Source of the DNA: Halovenus halobia
GTDB lineage: Archaea > Halobacteriota > Halobacteria > Halobacteriales > Haloarculaceae
NCBI RefSeq assembly: GCF_051414135.1
Contig: NZ_JBLKOA010000005.1
Location: 1-64,000 of the forward strand
Direction of reading: 5' to 3'
DNA: 64,000 bases
Numbering within the stretch: position 1 is the stretch's first letter; every line of letters begins with the position of its first letter. A program made the position numbers and the translations under genes. Below the pieces are notes generated by a model. The model ran no database searches. It was not told the origin of the DNA and saw only the letters and a list, made by a program, of their open reading frames with translations. Below, one piece after another: positions 17,378-26,042 of the stretch.

Positions 17378-17859
17378 ATGTCCATCCGTGGCGCTCTGTC
17401 CCGGCGCAGGCTTCTCTCTGCCGGTGCTGCGGCGTCGCTCGGGATAGCGGGCTGTCTGGGCGAAGAGAGCGCGAGCCCCTCGACTAACGAGCACACTGAC
17501 CTGGACCTGCGGGAGGCCAACGTCGTCGATGTCGCTGTCGAGGCTGACGGCCAGTGCCGTACCTTCGGTGTAACGCTACACCACGACGACAACGGTGAGG
17601 AGGGCTACGCGAACTGGTGGCAGGTCGAACGCCCTGACAGCGAGCAACTCGGTCGACGCGAACTCCTGCATCCGCACAGCCAACAGCCGTTTACGCGCTC
17701 GGAGACGATCACGATTCCAGACGCTGTTCCTGTGTCGTCGTTCGTGGTCACGACCAGACCCACGGCTACGGCGGCAGAGCGGCGGTTGTCCCACTTGCTT
17801 CGGGAGCAGTTACCTTCGTCGACCAGGGGATTAAGCGCCAGACTATCGCGTGTCCCTGA
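17378..17859 (+). pseudogene. Tat lipoprotein gene with a probable one-base deletion
   Basis: The start encodes a Tat lipoprotein (SRRRLLSAGAAASLG, GIAGCLGEE) and a domain with TLHHDDNGEEGYANWWQVE and FTRSETITIPDAVPVS. As read, the frame runs to 17962 with a nonsense-like tail antisense to the next gene. From 17740 the +2 frame instead gives VRGHDQTHGYGGRAA and ends at the TGA 17857-17859, one base before the convergent DUF3006 gene stops. Adding one base near 17738-17740 would restore a coherent 160-aa protein whose VRGHDQTHGYGG motif I recognise from haloarchaeal lipoproteins. Either a true pseudogene or a sequencing error. Confidence 0.7.
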
Positions 17860-17860
17860 G

Positions 17861-18127
17861 TTATTCGTCGCCGAGTCGCTTCGAGAGTCGGTCGAAGCGG
17901 TTCTGGGCGCGTTCGCGACGTTCGTTTTCCTCGTCGGGTCGGCCTTCGATGCTCTCGACTGAGCCCTCGGACATCGTGACCGCGAGGACAGCACCCTCGT
18001 GTGCTGCCTCGTCCGGGAGTTCGGCCACGTCGATATCCAGTCCGTCTGGGGGGTCCTCGCCGTCGAATATCAGCACGGCTATCCCGTCCTCGATTCGGTC
18101 GATTACAGCGGTGCGTGTTTCGGTCAT
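17861..18127 (-). CDS. DUF3006 domain protein
   Basis: An 88-aa protein with VIDRIEDGIAVLIFDGE and the hydrophobic VAELPDEAAHEGAVLAV core, the signature of DUF3006, then a charged C-terminal helix (RPDEENERRERAQNRFDRL). Its ATG overlaps the stop of the upstream metallo-beta-lactamase gene by 4 nt (ATGA). DUF3006 genes often accompany ComEC-like hydrolases, which supports the pair. Confidence 0.8.
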   Translation of the reverse strand: MTETRTAVIDRIEDGIAVLIFDGEDPPDGLDIDVAELPDEAAHEGAVLAVTMSEGSVESIEGRPDEENERRERAQNRFDRLSKRLGDE

Positions 18128-19092
18128 GGTCTGGGTGCTGACGGCGCGACAGCAATCTGTTCGGTCGTATCCTTGATTGGTTTCAATTCGAGCAGTTCTT
18201 CGGCGTCGGTCGGGCGGTCACGCTCGGTTTGGACGCTCACGCGCTGTCCGTCTGTGGTGACGACGACGTTGCCGTGTGCGCCGGTCCAGTACGTCTCGAT
18301 ACCGTGCTCGGCGAAGCGTTCGAGCGTCTCGTCGTGCGGATGGCCGAACCGACTGTCCCCTGCGCTGGAGATAACTGATACCGATGGGTCGACTGTGCTG
18401 AGGAACTCCTCGGTCGAAGAGGTCGAGGAGCCGTGATGGCCGGCCTGGTAGATGTCGGCCTCCAGTTCGTCGCCGTACTCCTCGACCAGCGTGGATTCGA
18501 CTCCGGATTCAACGTCGCCCGTCGTCAGATACGTCGTCTCCCCGAACGAAATCGAGAGGGCGATACTGTCGTCGTTCAGGTTCTCCGGTTTCGACGAACC
18601 GGGGTGCAGCACTTCGGCCTCGATTGGCCCCTCGGTCGGCAGCATGTCACCGCGCTTGACCTCGAACAGTTCGACGTCGTGGCGTTCGACGGCGTCGAGA
18701 TACTCATCGTAGGTGTTGGTCGTGGTCGTCGCGCCGGGGTCGTATATTGCACCGATACCGTCACGCTCGGTCTCGTAGGTGTCGATGACCGCCTCGTGGC
18801 CGCCGATGTGGTCGGCGTGTGGGTGTGTCGTGACGAGGTGGTCGATGCGTTCCACTCCCTGCTCGTCGAGATACGCTAAGACCTCCTCCCCGTCAGCCCG
18901 ATAGTCGCCGGTGTCTATCAGTATTGTCTCTCCTTCGGGACCGATCAGTAGTGTCGCGTCTGCCTGCCCAACGTCGATGTGGTGGATCTCCAGTTCGCCG
19001 TCCGGGGACTGTGGCCCGTCGGTTGTGACGGGGGTCGTACAGCCCGCGAGGACGAGCGTTCCGGCAAGGATGACCACGAGTACCCGGCGCAT
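18124..19092 (-). CDS. secreted ComEC-like metallo-beta-lactamase lipoprotein
   Basis: Hydrolase of 322 aa with lipoprotein signal MRRVLVVILAGTLVLAGC. The active site has THPHADHIGGH (HxHxDH), a following GDV...TGD metal ligand segment and QAGHHGSSTSS, as in the beta-lactamase domain of ComEC. Membrane channel domains are absent, so this is the free-standing extracellular form. The ATG at 19092 is chosen because it directly starts the signal; upstream in-frame codons would bury it. Substrate may be DNA or phosphodiesters; not established. Confidence 0.88.
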   Translation of the reverse strand: MRRVLVVILAGTLVLAGCTTPVTTDGPQSPDGELEIHHIDVGQADATLLIGPEGETILIDTGDYRADGEEVLAYLDEQGVERIDHLVTTHPHADHIGGHEAVIDTYETERDGIGAIYDPGATTTTNTYDEYLDAVERHDVELFEVKRGDMLPTEGPIEAEVLHPGSSKPENLNDDSIALSISFGETTYLTTGDVESGVESTLVEEYGDELEADIYQAGHHGSSTSSTEEFLSTVDPSVSVISSAGDSRFGHPHDETLERFAEHGIETYWTGAHGNVVVTTDGQRVSVQTERDRPTDAEELLELKPIKDTTEQIAVAPSAPRP

Positions 19093-19262
19093 ACACACTG
19101 CTAGAGCCAAACTGGAATGATACTTGCGGCCGGCTCCACCATCAAAAGAGCCAATGTCCCTGCGGTCTAACAGCAGCCAATGCAACACAGGACCCGGGTT
19201 CGCTCGCGGTATCAGTGGTCTATTGGTCCGTGTCCAGGGCGCGTTCGCCGAGGTGAGTGGTG

Positions 19263-20744
19263 ATGAGCCAGGCCGTCCACAGCGCGGACGAGGCCCGCCA
19301 CCAGCTGTACGAGATCATGAAACGCGACGCCTCCTTCGAGCAGAAGGCCACGGAGGCACTCGAACTGGGACGGGCCTACCTCAATGTCGACAGCGGCTTT
19401 CTCACTCGCGTCGACACTGAGGCTGACCACTGGGAGACTGTCATCAGCACCGACGGCACTGACGGGATTGTCCCGCCAGGAATGAAGGCAAACCTCAGCG
19501 GGATGTACTGCCGGTACACCCTGGAGCGGGAATCACCGCTGGCGCTGCACGACATTCCAGACCAGGATACTGAAATTCAGCCAGAACACTTCGACTGCTA
19601 TCACGGGACGACGCTGACGGTCGACGGTGAAACCTATGGGACCGTCTGTTTTGTCGCCCGCGAGAGCCGCAGCGAAGCGTTCTCGGAGGCCGAGACGATG
19701 TTTGCTGAACTCGTCTCTCGACTGCTGGAACACGAACTCGAACACGAACGCCAGCGTGAGCAACTGAGCCGCCAGACAAGCTTAGTCAACGTTCTCGACC
19801 GCGTGCTGCGTCACAACATCCGCAACGAATTGACGATCATCCGCGCGAATGCGCGTATGCACAGCGAGCAGCACGACGAGTGTGTCGAGTGTGAACAGAT
19901 TGTCACGGCTGCCGACGAACTGATCGGGATGAGCGAGACCGCCCGCCAACTCGGCAAGGCAATCAACGCCGACCTTGACCGCCGACCACGGGACCTCGCT
20001 ACCGTTGTCAGATCGGTCGTCGAGCAGGCCCGAGAGATGTACCCCAACCTCACGGTCGATGTTGATACCCCCGACCGTCTCGTCGTCGCGGTCTATCCAA
20101 GCGTCGAGACAGCCCTGTGGGAGTTGCTCGAAAACGTCGCCGAACACACCGGTGAGCGGCCACATGCTACAATTTCTCTTAGCGAAGCCGACGACCGTGT
20201 CCACCTCGAAGTTGCCGACGACGGGCCGGGACTGCCCGACAGCGAGCAGGACGTGTTACAGGCCGGGACAGAGACCCAACTCGCCCACGGCAGCGGACTG
20301 GGACTGTGGTCGGTCTACTGGGTTGCGCTCAACCACCGCGGCGAACTACGGCTGGATACCACCGATGGCACCCGTGTCACGCTCTTGCTGCCCAATCAGG
20401 CCGCAGACGAGGCCATCGGCTCGCACTCGGACCCACAGATCGAGCGCGCCGGCGAGCGCTACGAGACCGCCTTCGAGAGCGCGCCAACTGGTTTAGCCAT
20501 CCTCGCCGAGGACGGCGAAGTGCTCGAAGCCAACGCCCATGCCAAGCGTCTCCTTGACTGTGGCGGCGAATCCGAGCGTGGCCTCCCGGTCAGTGCGCTC
20601 GTCGACGCCACCACTGGACCGCTGGACGACGACACGCTCTCGGCGGGACAGGGCCGTCTTGAACGGGCCGACCAGACACTCAGCTACCGGCTTGCCACCG
20701 ACGTTGGCGCCGGTCAGAATCTGCTGGTTATCGAGGAACAATGA
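19263..20744 (+). CDS. GAF sensor histidine kinase with C-terminal PAS domain
   Basis: Cytoplasmic kinase of 493 aa. The N-terminal GAF domain (about 10-155) is related to that of the LOV kinase at 339 (RAYLNVDSGFLTRV against DYFDIPIGFFTRF). The H box RVLRHNIRN has His184; N box LWELLENVAEH and G boxes DDGPGLPD and GSGLGLWSV follow. After the ATPase domain comes a PAS fold (about 395-490, YETAFESAPTGLAILAEDG), an unusual place for a sensor domain. A GTG lies 6 nt upstream of the chosen ATG. The stop overlaps the msrA start by 4 nt. Confidence 0.88.
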   Translation: MSQAVHSADEARHQLYEIMKRDASFEQKATEALELGRAYLNVDSGFLTRVDTEADHWETVISTDGTDGIVPPGMKANLSGMYCRYTLERESPLALHDIPDQDTEIQPEHFDCYHGTTLTVDGETYGTVCFVARESRSEAFSEAETMFAELVSRLLEHELEHERQREQLSRQTSLVNVLDRVLRHNIRNELTIIRANARMHSEQHDECVECEQIVTAADELIGMSETARQLGKAINADLDRRPRDLATVVRSVVEQAREMYPNLTVDVDTPDRLVVAVYPSVETALWELLENVAEHTGERPHATISLSEADDRVHLEVADDGPGLPDSEQDVLQAGTETQLAHGSGLGLWSVYWVALNHRGELRLDTTDGTRVTLLLPNQAADEAIGSHSDPQIERAGERYETAFESAPTGLAILAEDGEVLEANAHAKRLLDCGGESERGLPVSALVDATTGPLDDDTLSAGQGRLERADQTLSYRLATDVGAGQNLLVIEEQ

Positions 20745-21340
20745 CCGTCACGCCGACCGTTCTCAGCGAGTACGACCGCTCCGCGCCCTCGGCGACAGAG
20801 ACGGCGACGTTCGGACTGGGCTGTTTCTGGGGGCCGGACGCCACTTTCGGCGCGCTGGATGGTGTTGTCCGCACCCGTGTTGGCTACGCCGGCGGACACA
20901 AGACCGACCCGACCTACCGCGCGCTCGGCGACCACACCGAAGTCATTCAGGTTGATTTCGACCCCGAAGAGCTCACCTACCGGGACCTGCTCGACGTTGC
21001 AACGGGTGAACACAACCCGCGACAGCAGACGGCAAAACGACAGTACCAGAACATTCTTCTCACAGCCGACAGCGACCAGCACGAAACTGTCCTCGACTAC
21101 ATCTCCAACAGCTCGTTTACCCGTGAGCAAGTCGAGACGCGAATCGAGCCATTGGAGACGTTCTACCCCGCTGAGGACTACCACCAGAAGTACAACCTCC
21201 GGAGCCACGCCCCGCTACTCAGCCAGTTCGAGGAGACTGGCTACGACGACACCGACATCCGGGAGTCGGCGGCGGCGGCGAAACTCAACGCTCACGTCAC
21301 GGGTAAGGACGTATCGCTCCCATTCCTGAACGCTCGCTGA
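20741..21340 (+). CDS. msrA: peptide methionine sulfoxide reductase MsrA
   Basis: Reduces methionine-S-sulfoxide in proteins. GLGCFWGPDATF has the catalytic Cys28; the YAGGHKTDPTYRALGDHTEVIQV block and QKYNLRSHA near the end are typical. The 199-aa length is that of haloarchaeal forms. It overlaps the GAF kinase by 4 nt (ATGA), so the two are likely co-translated; the kinase could monitor redox or light stress, by inference from context only. Confidence 0.94.
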   Translation: MTVTPTVLSEYDRSAPSATETATFGLGCFWGPDATFGALDGVVRTRVGYAGGHKTDPTYRALGDHTEVIQVDFDPEELTYRDLLDVATGEHNPRQQTAKRQYQNILLTADSDQHETVLDYISNSSFTREQVETRIEPLETFYPAEDYHQKYNLRSHAPLLSQFEETGYDDTDIRESAAAAKLNAHVTGKDVSLPFLNAR

Positions 21341-21439
21341 CTCGCGGCTCCGCCGCCCGTCGAACGAAGCGTGTAGCGCCTCGCAACCGATAATCGCGGA
21401 CGGAAGCGCTTTTGCGTATCGACGGCAGACACAGAGATA

Positions 21440-22552
21440 ATGGGCGTCGAAGAGGAGATCGAGGAAATCGAACAAGAGATCCGCGAGACGCCGTACAACA
21501 AGTCGACAGAGGCACACATCGGTCGACTGAAGGCCAAACTCGCGGAACTGAAAGAGAAACTCGAGCGCCAGCAGTCCTCCTCCGGCGGCGGTCCCGGCTA
21601 CGCGGTCGAGAAACACGGCGACGCGACTGTTGCCCTCGTTGGGTTTCCGAGCGTCGGCAAATCGACGCTGCTCAACGCGTTGACCAACGCTGACAGCGAA
21701 ACTGGCTCCTACGAGTTCACGACACTCGACGTGAATCCGGGGATGTTGCAGTACCGCGGCGCGAACATCCAGATGCTCGACGTGCCGGGGATGATCGAGG
21801 GTGCCGCGAGCGGTCGGGGCGACGGGCAGGAAGTGCTCTCTGTCGTGCGGACTGCCGACCTCATCGTCTTCGTCCTCTCGGCGTTCGAGATACAGCAGTA
21901 CGACCGCCTCAGTGAGGAACTGTACAAAAATGGGATCCGCGTCGACCAGAAGCCGCCGCGGCTTACCGTCCGGAAGAAAGCCAAAGATGGCATCTCGATC
22001 AACGCCACTGTCGACCTCGACCTCGACGAGCGCACGATTTCGGACATCCTCCGCGAACACGGCTACACGAACGCCGACGTGACCATCGGCGAGCAGGTTG
22101 ACCTCGACCGCCTCATCGACGGCATCCGGGACAACCGGATCTATCTCCCGTCGCTGGTGACGGTCAACAAGGTCGACCTGATCGAACCCTCCTACGCCGA
22201 GACGGTCAACGAGAACCTCCGCGAGCGAGACATCGACCCCGACGACGCGGTCTTCATCAGCGCCGAGAAAGAGAAGGGACTCGACGCGCTTCGCGAGCGA
22301 CTCTGGCAAGAACTCGGGCTCATCCGGATTTACATGGACAAACCGGGCCGCGGCGTCGATTACGACGAGCCACTCATTCTCTTCGAGGGCGCGACTGTCG
22401 AGGACGCCTGCGAGAAGTTGGGTGGGGAATTCGAGGACCGCTTCCGGTTTGCCCGTGTCAGCGGGTCGAGCGCGAAACACGACGAGCAACAGGTCGGACG
22501 GGACCACGAACTCGCCGACGAGGACGTGCTTCGAATCCTGACGACGAACTAA
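21440..22552 (+). CDS. drg: DRG-family GTP-binding protein
   Basis: Developmentally-regulated-GTPase homologue (OBG/DRG class), 370 aa, ribosome-associated in the family. A coiled N-terminal region (3-45) precedes the G domain with GFPSVGKS (69-76), DVPGMIEGA (G3) and NKVD (G4). An S5D2-like insertion and a C-terminal TGS domain (about 290-368) complete the family layout. It ends convergently with the next gene, overlapping by 4 nt. Confidence 0.93.
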   Translation: MGVEEEIEEIEQEIRETPYNKSTEAHIGRLKAKLAELKEKLERQQSSSGGGPGYAVEKHGDATVALVGFPSVGKSTLLNALTNADSETGSYEFTTLDVNPGMLQYRGANIQMLDVPGMIEGAASGRGDGQEVLSVVRTADLIVFVLSAFEIQQYDRLSEELYKNGIRVDQKPPRLTVRKKAKDGISINATVDLDLDERTISDILREHGYTNADVTIGEQVDLDRLIDGIRDNRIYLPSLVTVNKVDLIEPSYAETVNENLRERDIDPDDAVFISAEKEKGLDALRERLWQELGLIRIYMDKPGRGVDYDEPLILFEGATVEDACEKLGGEFEDRFRFARVSGSSAKHDEQQVGRDHELADEDVLRILTTN

Positions 22553-23220
22553 TCCGGGTCGTAGAGTGCTTCGCAGACCAAGCAGATAATCTGTCCGTCG
22601 CCGAGCACTTCGTACCGGTCGGTCCTGAAACCCAGCACTGTCCGCCCGGACCACACCGCGTCACAGCCCTCGGCGGGACAGCGGGCGGGAATCTCTCGAC
22701 TCGATTCTTCTTCGGCGACGGATTCCAGCGTGTCGAGTTCCTCGCGTGCGTCGTCGAGTTCAGTTTCGAGATGAGCCAGATGCTCGCTCAGTTCTGCGTC
22801 GGGAGTTTCCTCCTCGATTCGCCTGCCTGATTGGCTCTCCTCGAACAGGTCCGACGAGACAGCCGGGTGGTTCTGGTAGCGCTCTGGGACTGGTTTGTCC
22901 TCGCTCTCGCTGGAATCGGTCTCCCAGACGCTCTCTTTCTCGCGTTCTGCCGCCCAGAAGTCTGATTCGTCCCGTTCGGCGGGCTGTGCTGGCTCTGAAC
23001 GGTCCGACCCGAGGGGCAAACCGTCACCGCGAATGACTGCCAGCGCGGCGAGTCCAAGTAAGAACACCGACAGCCCAACTAACGGGAGAAAGAGGACCAA
23101 CTCGGACCATTCTCGGGGCAGTTCGGCGAGGGCAGTAGTCCCACCGAGCGGCCGGAGCGCGTACCGGAGTACAAATAGGCCAACAATGACTGCGCCGGCG
23201 AGTCGTCTCAGCGTCCCCAT
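22549..23220 (-). CDS. membrane-anchored zinc-finger protein
   Basis: A 223-aa protein with two hydrophobic helices near the N-terminus (about 5-20 and 40-63), a long charged, acidic and partly coiled middle (EHLAHLETELDDAREELDTLE) and a C-terminal Cys4-type ribbon: CPAEGC and CLVC separated by about 30 residues. The start MGTLRRLAGA immediately before the first helix is preferred over a start 24 codons upstream. Function unknown. Confidence 0.65.
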   Translation of the reverse strand: MGTLRRLAGAVIVGLFVLRYALRPLGGTTALAELPREWSELVLFLPLVGLSVFLLGLAALAVIRGDGLPLGSDRSEPAQPAERDESDFWAAEREKESVWETDSSESEDKPVPERYQNHPAVSSDLFEESQSGRRIEEETPDAELSEHLAHLETELDDAREELDTLESVAEEESSREIPARCPAEGCDAVWSGRTVLGFRTDRYEVLGDGQIICLVCEALYDPD

Positions 23221-23423
23221 CGCTCTCTCGTAGTGTCTGGGCGGGTAAAGTCGGGGTGGTCTCTGGCGGAACTGTTGGGCTACACAAGTCACTCGAGCAG
23301 CATACGAGACGCCAGGCTGTGCGAACTCCCCAGTTACAGGACTGCTCCATCGGACCGTGTCGACGATTTCCTCTCAGGGGTGACTCGGCGCTCCACCACG
23401 GACAACCGGGTCCGCCAGCACAG

Positions 23424-24575
23424 CTAGTGCTCGAAGGACTCAGTCAAAATCTCGAAGATGTCCACGGCCCGGAACTCCTGATACCGCTCTTTGCCGGTCG
23501 TTTCCTCCAGAACACCAGCGCTCTCTAACTCCATCAACGCGTTTCGAGCAGTCTGGCGAGAGACACCCAATAGCTCTTGCACGTCGTTGGTCGTCACGTA
23601 TGGCTGCTGGAACAACCGCATTGCTAGCCGATCAGTTGCCGTCTTCTCGTCTCCATAGCGCCGCTCGTACTCTCGACGAACGTCCCGCAATCGCTTGCTT
23701 CGCGTGACGGCATCGGCAGCCTGCTGGCGGATTCCTTCCACAAAAAAGCGCAGCCACGGCTCCCACGCTCCGTTCTCACTCACGGCTCGCATTTTCGTGA
23801 CGTACTCGATTTTGTGCTCGTTGAAATACGCACTCGGATAGAGGAAGGGCTTGGAGAGATAGCCCTGCTGGATTAGCTGGAGCGTAATAAGTACCCGTCC
23901 GAGGCGGCCGTTACCGTCCCCGAATGGATGAATTGTCTCGAACTGGTAGTGGACAATTCCGAGGTCAACGACATCGTGATACGGCCCGCCGCGGTCGATG
24001 TATCGCTCTAGGTTCTGCATCAACGGCCGAACCCTCTCCGGGCCGGGCGGAATAAAGGGCGACTTGTGCGGCTCCGGCGGTGGAATATGGACTGGCCTCG
24101 TTCGGAACGCTCCCAGTGTTTCTCCTTCGTCTCTGACACCGTTGAGGAGGTGCTCGTGGAGTTCTTTGAGCAACTCTAGGGGTATTTCTCCCGTTTCTGC
24201 CACTTGATCCGCTCCCTCTTGGATTGCCCGCTCGTAGTTGATCGCCTCCCTGATGTCTTTGGTTGTGCTTGAATCTCGACCGATATCCTCTGGGCGAAAC
24301 ATGTCCTCGAACTCTATATCGGCTCCTTCGACCAACACCGACTCGACTGCCTCTCGCCGGACAAGCGAGGTGTAGACGATTGGGCTGACATTCGTCTCCT
24401 GACTGATACCGTTGAGTTGGCCGAGTTGGTAGATAGTCTTTTGCAGCGTCCGCTGGAACTCTTGGCCTAAATCGATCTCGGCTTTGGGTGGGAGTTCGTC
24501 CGGCAAGTAGTAGGACCGCTTTCCATACGGAACGTACCGTCCGGGCGCAGACGCCGGTAACTCCTCGTCTGGCAT
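23424..24575 (-). CDS. Fic-domain protein (AMPylator type) with intrinsic inhibitory helix
   Basis: Fic protein of 383 aa, which transfers AMP from ATP to hydroxyl side chains of target proteins. The active-site motif is HPFGDGNGRLGR starting at His216. An N-terminal alpha-inh motif SVLVEG (79-84, Glu83) matches (S/T)xxxE(G/N), placing it in the class with the inhibitory helix in the same chain. A C-terminal winged helix (about 325-370, NDVQELLGVSRQTARNALMEL) may bind DNA. The overall layout resembles SoFic (Fic_N, Fic, wHTH). No antitoxin gene is adjacent. The gene is single, between unrelated genes, and probably accessory. Confidence 0.92.
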   Translation of the reverse strand: MPDEELPASAPGRYVPYGKRSYYLPDELPPKAEIDLGQEFQRTLQKTIYQLGQLNGISQETNVSPIVYTSLVRREAVESVLVEGADIEFEDMFRPEDIGRDSSTTKDIREAINYERAIQEGADQVAETGEIPLELLKELHEHLLNGVRDEGETLGAFRTRPVHIPPPEPHKSPFIPPGPERVRPLMQNLERYIDRGGPYHDVVDLGIVHYQFETIHPFGDGNGRLGRVLITLQLIQQGYLSKPFLYPSAYFNEHKIEYVTKMRAVSENGAWEPWLRFFVEGIRQQAADAVTRSKRLRDVRREYERRYGDEKTATDRLAMRLFQQPYVTTNDVQELLGVSRQTARNALMELESAGVLEETTGKERYQEFRAVDIFEILTESFEH

Positions 24576-24654
24576 TTGACTTAGCTCGTCGAAAACACGG
24601 CTAATTCAAAAAACTTCGCCAAAATTTGCGTTAGAGTGCGCGAGTTGCGAAAGT

Positions 24655-24661
24655 TATAATA
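24655..24661 (+). promoter_or_regulatory. TATA-like element upstream of the sugar dehydrogenase
   Basis: TATAATA in an AT-rich block between the divergent Fic and sugar-dehydrogenase genes. It is about 80 nt before the first possible ATG (24738), implying a leader on the plus-strand transcript. The surrounding GCCAAAATTTGC and GGCAAATT are partly palindromic. Confidence 0.35.
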
Positions 24662-24796
24662 CTGGCAAATTGTGTGACGCACAGCTAACCCAATCTCGCG
24701 CTGGCCAGTGGTCTGTAATCAAGCTACTCAGATTCATATGCAACTCCCAGCGTCGCTGTCCAAACGGTCTTGGTTGGCCAGTTCCTACCGACAGCC

Positions 24797-26005
24797 GTGA
24801 CAGAGCGATTCGACCGACGAACGCTGTTGCGGACGACTGCGGCAGCGGGTGCGTTCGCGCTCGCAGGCTGTACCGGCGGCAACGACGGCCCTGCTTCCGT
24901 CGACGATGTCGACCCCGACGGCTCGTTTGCCCTCTCAGAGGTTGTCTCCGGGCTTGACGCTCCCTGGGGGCTGGCTTTCGTCCCCGACACGACGAAACTT
25001 CTCGTTACGGAACTTCCCGGGAGGCTCCACCTTGTCGACCGCGAGCGCGGGACGGCGACAGAACTGAGTGGCACGCCGGAGGTTCTGGCGAAGGGCCAAG
25101 GCGGACTGCTCGACGTGGCTGTTCACCCTGATTTCCCGGACGAACCGTGGGTCTACCTGACCTACGCCGCGACTGACGACCGAGGCGACTCGGCGACTCA
25201 TCTCGGTCGTGGTCGACTCGACCCCGAGGCCCCCGCCTTCGAGGCGTTCGAGCAACTCCACGTCGCCGAGCCGTTTCTCGACCGGACGGCTCACTACGGG
25301 TCGCGCGTTCAGTTCGGTCCCGACGGGATGGTCTATATGACCGCTGGTGACCGTCAGTTCAAAGACTTCGGCCCGAATCACGTCGCGCAGGATTTGACGA
25401 ACGAACTCGGGACGACGCTACGACTCGAACCTGATGGCTCGATTCCCGCCGACAATCCCTTCGTCGACGACTCCGACGCCGTCGATTCAATATTCAGCTA
25501 CGGCCACCGCAATCCCCAGGGACTCGACCGCCATCCCGAGACGGGCGAGATGTGGGTGAGCGAGCACGGTGAAAAAGGTGGTGACGAGATTAATCGCCTG
25601 CAGGCCGGCGGCAACTACGGCTGGCCGATTGCCGACCAGGGCTGTAACTACGGGACAGAGGACCCGGTCGCGCCGGACCCGCAACCCGGCGACGGCACCA
25701 TCCCGGCAGCACACGTCTGGGCCTGTGGCGTTGCCCGCTTCCCGCCGGGGGGAATGGCCTTCTACGACGGCGACGCATTCCCCGAGTGGCAGGGCGACAT
25801 CTTCGTCGGGAACCTCGCGGGGCAGTATCTCGGCCACCTGACTGTCGAGAACCCCGGCGGTGACCCCGATATCGAGGAACAGGAGCCACTGTTAGACGGT
25901 AACGACTGGCGAGTCCGGGCGGTCGAGGTTGCACCCGACACCGGTGACCTGTTCGTGCTCATCGACAGCCAAGACGCCCCAGTCGTCCGACTCCATCCCG
26001 AGTGA
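24797..26005 (+). CDS. PQQ-dependent glucose/sorbosone-type dehydrogenase, Tat lipoprotein
   Basis: Exported six-bladed propeller dehydrogenase of 402 aa related to soluble glucose dehydrogenase. FDRRTLLRTTAAAGAFALAGC is a Tat lipoprotein signal. Family motifs are GLDAPWGLAF, GQGGLLDVAVHPDF, YGSRVQFGPDG, SYGHRNPQGL and EHGEKGGDEIN. PQQ and Ca2+ use are family knowledge. The GTG at 24797 is chosen because it places seven residues before the RR; a 20-codon open frame from ATG 24738 ends with a TGA overlapping this GTG. Substrate unknown. Confidence 0.88.
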   Translation: MTERFDRRTLLRTTAAAGAFALAGCTGGNDGPASVDDVDPDGSFALSEVVSGLDAPWGLAFVPDTTKLLVTELPGRLHLVDRERGTATELSGTPEVLAKGQGGLLDVAVHPDFPDEPWVYLTYAATDDRGDSATHLGRGRLDPEAPAFEAFEQLHVAEPFLDRTAHYGSRVQFGPDGMVYMTAGDRQFKDFGPNHVAQDLTNELGTTLRLEPDGSIPADNPFVDDSDAVDSIFSYGHRNPQGLDRHPETGEMWVSEHGEKGGDEINRLQAGGNYGWPIADQGCNYGTEDPVAPDPQPGDGTIPAAHVWACGVARFPPGGMAFYDGDAFPEWQGDIFVGNLAGQYLGHLTVENPGGDPDIEEQEPLLDGNDWRVRAVEVAPDTGDLFVLIDSQDAPVVRLHPE

Positions 26006-26042
26006 CTAGGCCTTTTTTGCTGGCGCGCGAATCATAGCGCGT

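Noticed and set aside
17741..17962. frame-0 tail of the 17378 lipoprotein as a real protein end
   Set aside because: It lies antisense to the DUF3006 gene and the +2 frame gives a known motif and a tight stop.
21215..22654. 479-aa minus-strand open frame over the DRG gene
   Set aside because: Antisense shadow caused by GC-rich codons; no motif and it also covers msrA and the zinc-finger gene in the wrong register.
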